A stretch of 64,000 nt of DNA from Nitzschia sp. DOCU1. Its lineage: Eukaryota > Bacillariophyta > Bacillariophyceae > Bacillariales > Bacillariaceae. Both the position numbers and the translations under genes were made by a program. Positions 40,697 through 51,409 of the stretch are shown here, piece after piece. A model generated the notes under the pieces. The model made no database searches, was not told the DNA's origin, and worked only from the letters and a program-made list of their open reading frames with translations. The DNA lies in assembly GCA_951394045.1 (NCBI GenBank), contig OX595991.1, forward strand, positions 1,054,001 through 1,118,000, written 5' to 3'. Position 1 is the stretch's first letter; the number at the start of each line of letters is the position of its first letter.

Positions 40697-42225
40697 TGTG
40701 TTTGATCCTGAAAATACTTGGAGTACTATTGATTCATGCGCAAGCCTACGACGAGGAATCAAATTTGCTCTACGTGCTACTTGCATTCTTATTTTCTACG
40801 TTCAATCTGAAAGTGGGATCTGGAACGAAAATCATAGTAGTCCCCACAAGAAATTTTGAATCGTATGTTGTTGTGTTCGTCGTTTTCTGCTCTGGTCGTC
40901 ACTGCGAGGTCGCCATAATATTTTGGAAACGGTGAATAATACCTTGTTCATGCTAAGGTATGGTGCATGCTGGTTTGAACTCGTGGCAGAGGTAGTACTT
41001 TGGTTTATCCTCTGTCTGCCGGCTGCGAAAGTTCGTTGGAGCCAAAAATCGTGCGGAGACCCATCGTGAGGGTCAGATTGTTATCTAGTCGACCTCTCCA
41101 ACTGTTTACTGCTCCCCGGAGTAGTACACTGCGCTCAAAAGGATTAGAATGACAAGCGTTTATCTAGCTCTAACTAACCAACGGCATTGCAAAGAGAGGA
41201 CTTTGGGTGTGAAGTGCCTAAATTAGCTGCTCTCTGGTGTGTGGAAACGGGGCAAGGAACACGGCATTCTCTCTACTCGTAGCAGAAGCATAAATGATAG
41301 AAGAATGATGGTTAGCTATTCCGTAGGATATGAAATGATTGCCAGCGATACTTTCTGTGCTACTCGTGGGCGAATTGCTGCAATGGTTACCGCCGGACAC
41401 GACGACAAGAAATCAAAGACTTCCGGGATACTAAACGTGGCCATCTAGCTCAAGTTGGTGCGCTTCTGTAGAGAGCCGACATCTTGGCCTAGCTAGTCAT
41501 GGTTTAGTACCTCCAACAGTTGTCGTCTACTAATATCATACTTGCATAGACATGGTTCGCTTCGCTAGCATAGAAGCAGGACTGACGTGCTAGCATTAAT
41601 CATGTTGACAGCAGCGATGCGATCCGCTGCACGTGAGATGAAGCTTTCTTTGATGGCATGGAGAAAGTAAAATGCAGCGTCATCAGTCGTCGTTCGATCG
41701 AAATTACCCCCTCCAATCAAGAAAACTGCAATGAATGGGCCCATTCGTAGCGCTACAGAACGAGATTTTCCGCTTCGTGTTTGGCTTTTGACGTCTAATC
41801 TTCCTTTGGCCCAGAGGTCAGTGCCGAAGAACAAGGAAGAATTGCTCCATGTCAGCCCTTTCGTGACGATCCGCGACTCGTGTTAATTACGATAGCCAAT
41901 GAGACGCACACCCGCGCCGGGTGACCCACTCAATGTCACCGTCATAAGAGAGAAATGAGGTCCATTGCACGCACGCACGCGGTTTTTTATTGTCTTTTGG
42001 TGTGACACAGGGGTTCGGCACGAAGTTGACACACCTTTTGAGAAGCCCATAGTTCCGACACGATTGCAGATCCTCCTTCGATGAAACTCATAAAAATCGA
42101 AGACTATTATTCAAGAAACAACAGCAACCACTCAACAAGAAAACAAGTTACCCTCGTCGCTCATCCGTCGTCGAAGATATTATTCCATTCCGTCAGCTCC
42201 CAAGCATAAGCAAACCAACAAAATC
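40697..42225. other. Gene-poor stretch between two small secreted-protein genes
   Basis: 1529 bp, the longest gap in the window. Open frames under 95 codons lack domains and show no coding-like continuity. No repeat, tRNA or transposon end was recognised. Mixed stop-rich AT and GC tracts suggest non-coding DNA or decayed sequence. Confidence 0.4.
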
Positions 42226-42655
42226 ATGAAGCTTCTTCTGTTCATCACCATGATCATCAGCGTGGCAGCGGGTCGAAGATCCATGCCAATCCCAGCCAAC
42301 AATGTCCATCGAATGGGTAAGTTTATTTCAATTCGTTATGAGAAGTTGGGTACTCCACCACGAATCTTTTCAATCCGTCACCTACATGACTGTTTGGATT
42401 GAGACAATTATAATTCACTAATGAAAAGTTTCATCTCATATTGCAGGATGGGGATTGGATGATGATGTATACTTTGCCGAGCCCCAAGAAGTTTCAACAT
42501 TTCAAAGCGAACATGACGTGCAAACCGTCAAGCCAGTCAAACGAGTTGTGAAGCAAATGGAACCAAAAGTTTCCACCAAGCTTCCAGAGAGGAAGGTTGG
42601 CCCGTGGGGTCTACCCAAGTTGGACGATATTGAAGACCTGATTGGTCTAGAATAA
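42226..42655 (+). CDS. Small secreted protein with one intron, unknown
   Basis: Exons 42226-42316 and 42447-42655 join across a 130-bp intron (GTAAGT...TTGCAG) to give 99 aa. The join reads HRM + GWGLDDDVYF. Residues 1-16 are a signal peptide (MKLLLFITMIISVAAG). The mature protein has no cysteine, an acidic first half, a basic middle with KR and RR-like pairs (KPVKRVVKQ), and an acidic tail DDIEDLIGLE. No family was recognised. The strong donor and acceptor plus the clean signal peptide support a real gene. A 3' UTR follows. Confidence 0.65.
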
Positions 42656-42905
42656 ACACAAAACATCCATTCACGCATATATTTATGAAGCGAGCTATAA
42701 ACTGGAAAGGGGCAAGAAAAGCATTGAGAAATATTGTTGCAAATGGCAACCTGCCCTCTGAAGCAATTTTCAGCGCTGTTAACATTAGTAGCAACACACC
42801 ATACAGTTATTTCTTTTCTACTTTTTATTCAATATATTTGACAAACTTGTTTAAACAATTAGTATAAAGAATATCAAGGCAGAGTTGCTGCATCTCTTAC
42901 TATTT

Positions 42906-43985
42906 TCATCCTGATCCGTTCTCTTGTTGAGCCTCGTTCAATTGCCGCAGTGCCTCCCATGTAACCACCGATGCACAGGTCGCTACATTTAGACTATTCT
43001 TAATTCCATGTGTCGGTACCGATACAATTCCATCACACTCATTCAAGACGTCAATGGCGACGCCAACCAGCTCGTTTCCAAAGACTAGCGCAACTGGTCG
43101 AATTCCTTTGTTTCCCTTGACAAAAAATGGCACTTTCCAGAGAGGAACCGACCGGGAGGTCGTTTCTACAGCATATACTTTGATGCCTTGTTCCTTGAGC
43201 TGCCGAACAGCCTGTATTGTAGATCCAACTGTTTCGTAGGGAACATAGTCCGCAGCCCCCAGCGCCGTTTTCAGTACTTTGGGATGAGGTGGCGCCGGTG
43301 TCATGGATCCACACAGCATAATTTTTTCACACTTTGCTGCCTCGGCAAACCGAATAATATTTCCCACATTATGTGCTGATCGAATGTCATCCAGCACCAA
43401 AATAATAGGGTGCCGTCCTTTTTTATCATATAGCTTTTCGGCTTCTTGCAATGACCGATCATGATTTCGTAGCCATTCTTCCTGGTGGGATTTGTGTTCT
43501 CGAATCAAAAAGGAAATACTATTGGCAACGACAGCAGCTCGTTGTGGCTGTTCCGCCATGGCCCAGGCACCTTTTGATTTGGGCAACACAAAAGAATTGT
43601 AGGTCCTCAAAGCGGCGGACCCCCGAAATTCGGGCAACTCTACGAGTTCGTTAGGGTCAAGTCCAATCGCACTAAGAGCCTCGTGTAAACGCTCTTTGCG
43701 CCTGTCCGAGCCCTCGTAAAATATTGCAGAAATTTCAGGGTCGTTGGTAGATCGACTTTTGTAGTCAATGGAAATGTCGTCGTTGTCGTCGTCATTGGTC
43801 GTTGAGAAAAGCTTGACGCGCTGTTGTCGTGTTTGGCATGTCGTCGACCGACAAGGTAACACCCAGCCTCTGACGAAAGAGTATCTGGCACAATGTTGTT
43901 GTGTGTAGGCAGAAGAAACACGTCGAAAGGCAGTGACAACGACCGTCGTGAAAATCATGACCATGGTTCCACCACTTGCCCTCAT
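42906..43985 (-). CDS. SpoU/TrmH-family RNA 2'-O-methyltransferase, probably plastid
   Basis: Single exon, 359 aa from ATG 43985. The N-terminus is a signal-peptide-like stretch (MVMIFTTVVVTA) followed by FRRVSSAY and Arg/Ser-rich sequence. This fits a diatom plastid presequence, with Phe after the cleavage site. The SPOUT domain occupies the C-terminal ~190 residues: DDIRSAHNVGNIIRFAEA (motif 1), ALVFGNELVGV (motif 2) and KNSLNVATCASVVTWEAL (motif 3). These form the trefoil knot that binds S-adenosylmethionine. The family methylates ribose 2'-OH in tRNA (for example Gm18) or rRNA. The exact site cannot be told. Catalytic Arg and Asn residues of the motifs are present. Confidence 0.85.
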   Translation of the reverse strand: MRASGGTMVMIFTTVVVTAFRRVSSAYTQQHCARYSFVRGWVLPCRSTTCQTRQQRVKLFSTTNDDDNDDISIDYKSRSTNDPEISAIFYEGSDRRKERLHEALSAIGLDPNELVELPEFRGSAALRTYNSFVLPKSKGAWAMAEQPQRAAVVANSISFLIREHKSHQEEWLRNHDRSLQEAEKLYDKKGRHPIILVLDDIRSAHNVGNIIRFAEAAKCEKIMLCGSMTPAPPHPKVLKTALGAADYVPYETVGSTIQAVRQLKEQGIKVYAVETTSRSVPLWKVPFFVKGNKGIRPVALVFGNELVGVAIDVLNECDGIVSVPTHGIKNSLNVATCASVVTWEALRQLNEAQQENGSG

Positions 43986-44712
43986 TCTTGTCCACACCTT
44001 CAGAGTAAATCCTGGCCACTTATTGCAGCTGTTGCGATGGGATCACGCCTTGCATTCGTGGCGCGACTGCTTCAATGGTAGCTCTGTGGAGGTCCGGCGT
44101 TTCATCGCTCGTTCCTTGTCGTCGTCGTCGTTTCTGGATGGATGGCACAATACGTTTGGGAGCGTACGGTCGACGATGCAAAGAATGGCAACACCATCAA
44201 CATCATCGGATGCAGATGCATCGGCCTTGGAGACAGGTGTCGTCGTTGATTGGTCATCCATCATAGTTCAAAATTTTGTTCGGGTTGGACCCGGACGACG
44301 TGCAGGACGGAGTTCTCAACGCTTTGACACGGTACATAGGTACCCGATGGGTAGGCTTTCCACTTATGCCCACGACTACTCCGAAATCAGACACAAGGGC
44401 ACTACGAGAAAAGAGCCAATGGTTTCGCCGAAAAGGACAACGAAGTCAGCCAAACGACTGGCAGGCTCGCGAAAGCGACTGGAACTGTGCCGTTGAGTCT
44501 GTATTTCTGAGAATTTTTTGGCATGCCAACTCATTCTCCGCGCGCCATGCCTGCTATCGGGAAGGCGCCCTGGGGACAAAATGGCGATGGTCATCACACT
44601 ATTCTGTGCCGTCGGACAATCCCTTTCCCTTTCTCACCAACGCAATCACTCCGATACTTGCCTCGTTCCTGCGGTAGTTTCTATAGAGTCATAAAAACAA
44701 AAGTCTATCACC
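43986..44712. promoter_or_regulatory. Divergent promoter region
   Basis: 727 bp between the methyltransferase (minus) and the kinesin (plus). A plus-strand open frame of 187 codons (43933-44496) overlaps the methyltransferase start and has no family features, so I do not call it. Confidence 0.45.
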
Positions 44713-46854
44713 ATGACTGCACCAATCAATAATACAGACCCGACGGTATCGCAACAGTCGTCGGCCCGTAGTAGTAACGAGTCCAAAATTCGAGTCGTTG
44801 CGAGAATCCGACCTTTGGCTCAATACGAGCTGGAAAATGGAAGTAAACAAATTGTCAGTTGCTTGCCAACCTTTCACAAGAAAAATCCTCTAGCAGGTCC
44901 TTCCTTGGAACCAGAAGTCTTGGAAGTCAAGCCTCTCGATTCTGATAAACGCTGGTTTGAACTGGATGCCGTCTTTGATGGGAATTCCACTCAAGAAGAA
45001 GTCTATGTGCAAAGTGGGGCCCAAAATGCCGTACAAAACGATATTTTCAAGGGCTTCAACTGTACTATTCTATCGTATGGTCAAACGGGTGCCGGTAAAA
45101 CGTTTACCATGGGAACGGCAGCGGGAAATTCACCCGAAATCAAAGAAATGGATGGCTTTATTCCAAGAGCTTGTGCGGATTTGTTCCGAATGATTGAGGA
45201 ACGCTGCGATGGCAACGCACAAGTCGAGTTGTCCTATCTAGAAATTTATAATGAAGAGATTCGTGATCTCATGGTCGCAGAAGGAGAAGACGCAGAGGAA
45301 TTGAGGATTCGAGAAACGTTGAATGGAGAAGTCTATGTCTCGGGTCTCAAATCGAGACCTGTGGGCAGCCCACAAGAGATTGGCGCGTTCATGGAAGAAG
45401 CGGCAAAACGACGTGTGACGGCTTCCACCAAAATGAATGCTGTCTCGAGTCGGAGTCATGCTATTTGTGTTTTGAAAATCCAGGGTGTACTGGAAGATTC
45501 CACAAAGTTTGGAGCCAAGCTCACTCTTGTGGATTTGGCAGGAAGCGAACGAATCAAAAAGACGGGAGCCGAAGGGAGTCGCAGGCAGGAAGGTATCAAC
45601 ATTAACAAGGGATTGTTCATTCTGGGACAGGTTGTGAGTGCGCTGGCCGAACAACGACCCAAATACAAGCGAAAGCCGCCGTATCGTGATTCCAAGTTGA
45701 CGCGTCTATTGCAGGACTCGTTGGGAGGAAACTCTCGTACCATCATGGTGGCCTGTGTAAGTCCAGCCGATTTCAACTTGGATGAAACGATCAATACGTT
45801 GCGATACGCCACAAGTGCCCGTAACATCAAGAATACGGCAACTAGAAATGTTATCAAATCGATATCACCCGAAGAAGCTGCGAAGATTCAACGAGATAAT
45901 CAGTTGCTCATGGCACAGGTTAAGGAGTTGCAAGAAACAATTCGTAAGCTTTCACAGGATGCGACACCTTCTTTGGCTTCTACGGAGGACAGTAGTGAAA
46001 GCGACGATCATCTTGGAGAGGTTGTCGTTGCCGATTCAAAGGAGGCCAAGCGTATCATGGATCTAGAGAATGAAGTACGGGACTTGCGTCATGCCCTGCA
46101 CAAGGCTACAAAGTATGCGAAACCCGACGTTACCACTGTCATGGCGGAGCAAGCGATTACAGAAGCAGAATTGCACAAACAGGTGGCGGAACTTGAGGAA
46201 GAATTGAGAGCAAAGGAGGAGCTGGAAGAGGAGAATCAGAGATTACGCGAGGAGGTGGAAGACGCAAAGGCGGAGGCACGATCGGCATCTGCAGCTGCCA
46301 ACAAGTTGAGCAAAATCATGGATCAACTCAAAGAACTCAAAACAGAAGAGATCGACAAGAAGCAAATGGAGCACGACCATATCAAGGTCGAGGAGGCATG
46401 GGTCAGCTTTGTGCACCAAATCTTGGCAACTAACAAAGACCAAATGCAGAATCTCCGGGAAGATTTCTACTTGGTCGCCCGCGTCGTGGAGAGCCCCGAC
46501 GTTCCAGTGACGAGAGAGATCAATGAAAAGTGGTGGCAGATTCGTGCAAGAATGAACAAGAGCAACGAGGAACCAGTTATGCACGTCGATCCTCAAATGC
46601 GACAAGACTTATTGTCGCAACATATTCAATTCTTCAACGAAAGACTTTTGGACGTGGAAAGTCATATAGCATCGGAATCGAAAAGTTTAGAATCCATTCG
46701 AGACTCATTACGTGAACAACGGGACAAACTTGAGTTGGAGATTGAAACATCTGGATTTATGCGCGATTCGTTGGACAAGAACGACAGTGACCTGTTGGAT
46801 CAGCTAACGGCGCTCTTGATTGGGCCAATTAAGAATCTGGGAGATTACAACTGA
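44713..46854 (+). CDS. Kinesin motor protein, kinesin-4-like
   Basis: Single exon, 713 aa. The motor domain lies at the N-terminus, residues ~24-385: KIRVVARIRPLAQYE, P-loop GQTGAGKT near residue 122, switch I NAVSSRSHAICVL, switch II LVDLAGSERIKKTG, and YRDSKLTRLLQDSLGGNSRT. The ordering and the GININKGLFILGQVVSALA segment fit the kinesin-4 (KIF4/KIF21) branch best, but I have no tree. A coiled coil with dense Glu/Lys follows (residues ~395-570), then a shorter coiled coil to the end. An N-terminal motor implies plus-end-directed movement along microtubules. Cargo or spindle role is unknown. The protein is shorter than animal KIF4 and lacks a C-terminal cargo domain. Confidence 0.92.
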   Translation: MTAPINNTDPTVSQQSSARSSNESKIRVVARIRPLAQYELENGSKQIVSCLPTFHKKNPLAGPSLEPEVLEVKPLDSDKRWFELDAVFDGNSTQEEVYVQSGAQNAVQNDIFKGFNCTILSYGQTGAGKTFTMGTAAGNSPEIKEMDGFIPRACADLFRMIEERCDGNAQVELSYLEIYNEEIRDLMVAEGEDAEELRIRETLNGEVYVSGLKSRPVGSPQEIGAFMEEAAKRRVTASTKMNAVSSRSHAICVLKIQGVLEDSTKFGAKLTLVDLAGSERIKKTGAEGSRRQEGININKGLFILGQVVSALAEQRPKYKRKPPYRDSKLTRLLQDSLGGNSRTIMVACVSPADFNLDETINTLRYATSARNIKNTATRNVIKSISPEEAAKIQRDNQLLMAQVKELQETIRKLSQDATPSLASTEDSSESDDHLGEVVVADSKEAKRIMDLENEVRDLRHALHKATKYAKPDVTTVMAEQAITEAELHKQVAELEEELRAKEELEEENQRLREEVEDAKAEARSASAAANKLSKIMDQLKELKTEEIDKKQMEHDHIKVEEAWVSFVHQILATNKDQMQNLREDFYLVARVVESPDVPVTREINEKWWQIRARMNKSNEEPVMHVDPQMRQDLLSQHIQFFNERLLDVESHIASESKSLESIRDSLREQRDKLELEIETSGFMRDSLDKNDSDLLDQLTALLIGPIKNLGDYN

Positions 46855-47093
46855 GTGAGTAACCCGCACGAGCATAGTTCAAATCGAAGGATCGCCAAAG
46901 ATGCTACAAGGGCTTCGGGCTGACGTGCCAGCACACCGCTGCACCACAAACACCCAAAGCCCCATGTCTCAAACATCCGGTATTCCAGGAGCAGCGAAGC
47001 CTGCTGCCTTGCCGATACGTTGTCTACCTGCTACGCACGATGCTCAACAGATAGAAGATAGATCTTTCATAACGTATGTAACCCTTTCAAAAT

Positions 47094-48459
47094 TTATGTA
47101 ACGCAAGGCAACAGGGTCTCAAATGTCGCACCTGGCTCTTGGCAAGAAGCCAGGAGATTCCTCCATTTCTTTTTTTCGTCGTCGCTCGCTCTATCCACAA
47201 TCAATGTCTCAAGCTCCTCTACCAAGACACTGTACGAGCGCAATTCCACTCGTTGCAAGAGCTTTCCATAGTCAGCTTTGGTATCATAGAAAAAAGCTGC
47301 TCCGAAGTCACTAAGCTTGACTGAACTTGTCTTTGTCGATATCAGAACATTGTGTCCGTAAAAGTCACCATGACAAATGCCCTTTTCCGAGTGAAGCTTG
47401 TGTAAAACTCGCAGCAGATTACTGGCAATGATCCAGGCAAAGCTGGGCGACAAGTCAAGATCGCCTGCATAAACGTCTCGTGAGCACGATTCCATGCTGG
47501 GAGGGCCCGCCAGCGCATTGTACCCATCCAAGAATTCCATTACCAAGGATCCCGTACTTGCCGTCTGCCCGAGCAGCCCAATCAACGATGAGTCCTCCAA
47601 GGATGCCGCGGCTACGGATATCGCCCGTTCATCTTGCGGTGATCCATCCGAGGTCATTTCACCATTAAAAGTCTTGACAGCTACAGGTCTATCATTCCAA
47701 GTAACTTTTCTCGTGATCCCACCGGCTCCTTGACCCAGTATAGGCCATTTTGTGTCAACGAGTACGGGGTCATCCAGAAACTTTAAATCTTCGACCTCTC
47801 GATCAGCAATGACACTCTTTAAGAATGGATTCCCAGAGAAGGCCACCCAGCGAAGATTTGGAAGCTGCAGCAGTTTCATGGGAGGCTAGTATGAACATAC
47901 AAATGTCAGTAATCTTTTCAGCATTGAAAGTATTGGTCGGTACGTTTCTCCAGACCCACACAAAGCGCACCGTCACACTTCTTACCTCGTGAAGATCATT
48001 GCATGCCAATCGGATCAGTTCCAGATTCGTTAGCTGGTCAATCGAGTCTGGCAAACAAGTCAGAGAGTTCCCACTGAGCATGAACTTTTGCAATTTCTTG
48101 CACCTTCCTATAGTTTCTGGGAGTTTTTGAATGGCGTTTCCAGTGAGAATGAGCCATCTTAGTTGAGGTTGCAATGCTTCAGGATGAATGCTCGTCATGC
48201 CATTGTCCTTGAACGACACCATCTGAAGCTTTGGACATTGTCCAATCACGGCAGGGAGTTCGTCAAATTTATTGTTGGGGCAAAACAAGATGGATAGGTT
48301 TGGAACGAGATCCGGAAGATTGGAAGGAAGACTGGAAAGATTGCAGCCGGGGAGGTTCAGTTTTGTCAGAGCCGAAAGATCGGCGCGGTTGGAGAGGCCT
48401 GACTTTTCGAGAAGAAATTTTGCTTGCTCTTCCTCATCTTCTTCCCGGGATCGTTTCAT
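47094..48459 (-). CDS. LRR-containing protein kinase
   Basis: Exons 48459-47986 and 47885-47094 join in phase 0 across a 100-bp intron (GTAAGA...CATACTAG) to give 421 aa. The join restores an LRR unit (NDLHE + PPMKLLQLPNLRWVAF). Six or so leucine-rich repeats occupy residues ~20-185 (LTKLNLPGCNLSSLP, LRWLILTGNAIQKLP). A protein kinase domain follows: ILGQGAGGITRKV, VAVKTF, catalytic loop GICHGDFYGHNVLI and KLSDFGAAFF. The HRD motif is HGD, but the Asp, the Asn and DFG are kept, so activity is plausible. No signal peptide or membrane segment is present, so it is an intracellular LRR-kinase rather than a receptor. The C-terminal lobe is short. Confidence 0.85.
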
Positions 48460-48880
48460 GGTGAAGAATATAGTCGACAGGTGGTATTGTTTAAGCTCGA
48501 GGCCGTCCCTTGGTCTCGTTTATCTCTCCAAATCGCTACAGTATCCTTCCGTCACCATCGTCCACCATCGTTTTTCGCCTTGCTCTGCGTAAATCCCGTT
48601 TCATTCCCGCACGCCTACGTCGCAACGCACGCACGACCGACATACGACTGAGACGACTCAATCGATCAACGGCACACGAGAGCACCAGTCGTCGCGGCGA
48701 CAAGCAAGCTATCTAAAAAAGTTTAGGCATCTCTTCAGATATCAACACCAGGTATATCTGTCGATGGAAAATCTATTTGCTACTTTGTTTGTCTTTAAAT
48801 AGAATGCTTATATTGTTGCGAACAATGGGATGTGGTGTTGACTTGTCAGGATGCATGTTGCCGGGGCCAGCAGCAGCACC

Positions 48881-49050
48881 AGACGCGATTAGAGTTTGCT
48901 TAATCTTTACATATTTCAATTCACATATCTGGAGCAGGCAGCAGACAGCATCAATTACTAATTCAATCTTCTCTGAACCAACGTTGCCTGTTAGATTCTT
49001 TTGCTTGATCTCTTCTTTTTTGCATTGCAAATTTTTTGCACGTCATTGAA
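48881..49050. repeat. Dispersed repeat, copy A
   Basis: It opens AGACGCGATTAG, then ATATTTCAATTCACAT, then GCAGGCAGCAGACAGCA, ACGTTGCCTGTT, and TCTCTTCTTTTTTGCATTGC. The same blocks recur in the same order at 49094 and 54838. This copy is the most diverged and carries small gaps. Confidence 0.75.
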
Positions 49051-49093
49051 GACTCTGACCTGTCTGCTGCTGTCACGAGGAGGATCATGTGCC

Positions 49094-49268
49094 AGACGCG
49101 ATTAGTTCAATCTTTATATATTTCAATTCACATTCTTCAAGCAGGCAGCAGACAGCACCATCTACGAAAATTGCTCTTTCTGGGGGTTCTCGAACCCCCA
49201 ACGTTGCCTGTTCGATTCTTCTTTTGCCGGAGCCCTTCGTTTTGCATTGCGACCTTTTGCAAGTCATG
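49094..49268. repeat. Dispersed repeat, copy B
   Basis: It shares all blocks with the other copies. It contains a perfect hairpin GGGGGTTC-TC-GAACCCCC just before CAACGTTGCCTGTTCGATTC. On the minus strand the AT-rich block reads ATATATAAAG, a possible TATA box. Confidence 0.75.
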
Positions 49269-49482
49269 GGAGAGCATTATAGGTCATGCTTGTGTGCACG
49301 TTTCGGATAATTCCCAGACGCGATGAGTCCAAGACATCGGACAATAATTATTCCCAGACGCGACTGGTCCAACCGTGCATCATCCCGCGGAGTATTCTAT
49401 CCTTCCATCAAACACACTCTAGTTTTAATACACTCTCATAAAATCTCGAAACGAGAAGAATAAAACACAACTAAACGAAACA

Positions 49483-51294
49483 ATGGCTTTCCGCAACGCA
49501 GTCAACGCTGACTATCACACTCATCGACTGGGTGAGAACGGGATGCTCGAGTACACCACCTTTGGTGTTGGATCGGACGTATTGGCACTTTCCCAAATGG
49601 TCCGGGGTGGAAATCCCCTACCACTGGTAGATAAGATTTTGCAAGAAGGCAGCACCCAGGATGTCGTGGACCTGATGGTGCTAGTGTTTGCTACGCGCAA
49701 CACGCGAGGAGGAAAGGGAGAAAAGAAGCTGGCTTACGACATGTTTCTCCGGGTGTACTGCAAGGCCTTGCCGCAGACAGCCCTGGCACTGATGGTGCTC
49801 TTTCCGCACTTTGGCTACTGGAAGGATCTGCTTCAATTGATCAAACTGATCAAGGAAAAGTCCTGCGTTCCTCAAGCGAAGAAGGCTGCCTTTTTCAAGG
49901 CTGCCACGAAGATCATGTCCGACCAGTTGGCCAAGGATATGCGCGAGCTTGAGCTGTGGAAGGAAACCAGCAACAACAAGCCCCCGTCCATTAGTCTTCT
50001 TGCCAAGTGGCTTCCTCGTGAGAATGCAGCCCTGGACAAGAGTACTGGCGTAGTGGACGCTCTGGCAAAGGGACTAATGGTGTCTGCCGCTTTGGCCGCA
50101 GGCAGCTCTACCGGCTGGCAATCCAAAGCAAAGCGAGTCTACCGAAAGACCATTTCCCAGCTGACGGCACAGTTGGCTCTCCCAGAAGTATTGCTTTCTG
50201 CCCGACGCGAGGAGGAGATTGACTTTGGCCGGGTCGCCTCTCGAGCTACCATGCTGTACCGACGCGTGTTCCTGAACCTGGACAAGAAGGGTGTCGGCAC
50301 TCGATCTGAGAACCCAAAGCGGGTCGCCTTGGCGGAGCGCTTTCTGGAGCATACCATCGAGGAGGGTCTCAAGGGATCGCAGCTAATGCCTCATGAGATT
50401 GTGGCCAAGATCATGGGAGGAAGCATTAGCGAGGTCGAGGAGATTGTTCTCGATGCCCAGTGGAAGTCATTGCGCGAGAGCGTACTGGAGCAGATCAAGA
50501 GCGCACAAGGAGGCGATGAAGGAATTGAGCCGACGCGACTGGTTCCCCTTTCGGATGTTTCAGGCTCGATGTCTGGAACGCCCATGGATGTCAGTATTGC
50601 ACTTGGCATTCTACTTTCCGAGATCACGCACCCCGCATTTCGTGACATGGTCATGACGTTCGAAACAACCCCACGATGGCACCGCCTGGATCCGTCGGCA
50701 ACGATTGTGAAGAAGGTCAGATGCCTAGCGGATGCTCCATGGGGAGGTTCAACAGACTTTGTTGCGGCGTACCGCCTCGTTTTGGAGGTAGCACGAAAGC
50801 ACCGCTTGAAGAGGGAGGAGGTTCCAAACCTCATTGTGTTTTCGGATATGCAATTCAACGAAGCGGATAGCTCCAACGAGGCTACGATTCACGACGTGAT
50901 CAAGCGTGAGTTCGAGAACACTGCATCACTTCTCGGTTGGGGGGACAAGGAGCCCACGGCGATGGTTTACTGGAACCTGAGAAACACAGGGGGTCATTCT
51001 GTGAATCGGGATACGGAGGGCGCCGTAATGCTTTCGGGGTTCAGTCCTTCACTCCTCAAACTGGTGATGAGCGGCAAGGCGCTCGAGGAGCAGGAGACTG
51101 AGGTTGTTGAGGCGGACGGCACTGTGTCCAAAGTGAAGGTGAAGGTGACGCCAGGAATGGTCCTTCGAAAGATGCTGGATGACGAGCTGTACGATCCAGT
51201 GCGGGCTATTCTTGGATCTAGCACAGAGGGCAAACTGAGAGAGTTTGAGATCGTTCCGATTGAGGCCAAGGAAGACGACTTTGAGATGGTATAA
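49483..51294 (+). CDS. vWA-domain protein of the DUF2828 (UCP015417) family
   Basis: Single exon, 603 aa. The N-terminal helical DUF2828 part shows VFATRNTRGGKGEKKLAYD and LFPHFGYWKDLLQL. The C-terminal von Willebrand A domain starts near residue 350 with the metal-ion site DVSGSMSGTPMDVSIALG. Its Thr site lies in WGGSTDFVAAYRLVL, and LIVFSDMQFNEAD follows. vWA domains bind ligands through a metal ion and mediate protein complexes. The family is known from plants, and relatives have been described in giant viruses. No molecular function is established. Codons look more GC-rich than in neighbours and there is no intron, which would fit recent duplication or transfer, but I have not measured it. 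Confidence 0.85.
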   Translation: MAFRNAVNADYHTHRLGENGMLEYTTFGVGSDVLALSQMVRGGNPLPLVDKILQEGSTQDVVDLMVLVFATRNTRGGKGEKKLAYDMFLRVYCKALPQTALALMVLFPHFGYWKDLLQLIKLIKEKSCVPQAKKAAFFKAATKIMSDQLAKDMRELELWKETSNNKPPSISLLAKWLPRENAALDKSTGVVDALAKGLMVSAALAAGSSTGWQSKAKRVYRKTISQLTAQLALPEVLLSARREEEIDFGRVASRATMLYRRVFLNLDKKGVGTRSENPKRVALAERFLEHTIEEGLKGSQLMPHEIVAKIMGGSISEVEEIVLDAQWKSLRESVLEQIKSAQGGDEGIEPTRLVPLSDVSGSMSGTPMDVSIALGILLSEITHPAFRDMVMTFETTPRWHRLDPSATIVKKVRCLADAPWGGSTDFVAAYRLVLEVARKHRLKREEVPNLIVFSDMQFNEADSSNEATIHDVIKREFENTASLLGWGDKEPTAMVYWNLRNTGGHSVNRDTEGAVMLSGFSPSLLKLVMSGKALEEQETEVVEADGTVSKVKVKVTPGMVLRKMLDDELYDPVRAILGSSTEGKLREFEIVPIEAKEDDFEMV

Positions 51295-51409
51295 ACTTAC
51301 AATTATAAAACAATAGCAACAAAAACCTTTTTGTCGAAACACTTCCAATACATCGAAGCCTCCTCACATATTTGGCAATTTTGTCACTCCTACCACTCTA
51401 GTAATGGCA

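Larger units (their letters stand above)
48460..49482. other. Intergenic with repeat copies, promoters of the LRR-kinase and vWA genes
   Basis: 1023 bp. It contains two copies of a ~170-bp repeat (48881-49050, 49094-49268), then two further copies of the repeat's opening motif AGACGCGAT/C at 49316 and 49356. The rest is promoter DNA of the two divergent genes. Confidence 0.6.

Noticed and set aside
43933..44496. 187-codon open frame on the plus strand
   Set aside because: Overlaps the start of the methyltransferase and its promoter; Arg/Ser-rich with no family features.
49094..49268. Repeat copy B as a tRNA or tRNA-derived SINE, because of its hairpin and TGTTCGATTC box
   Set aside because: The T-loop-like hairpin has the wrong loop size, no acceptor stem pairs around it, and no A box lies at the right distance.
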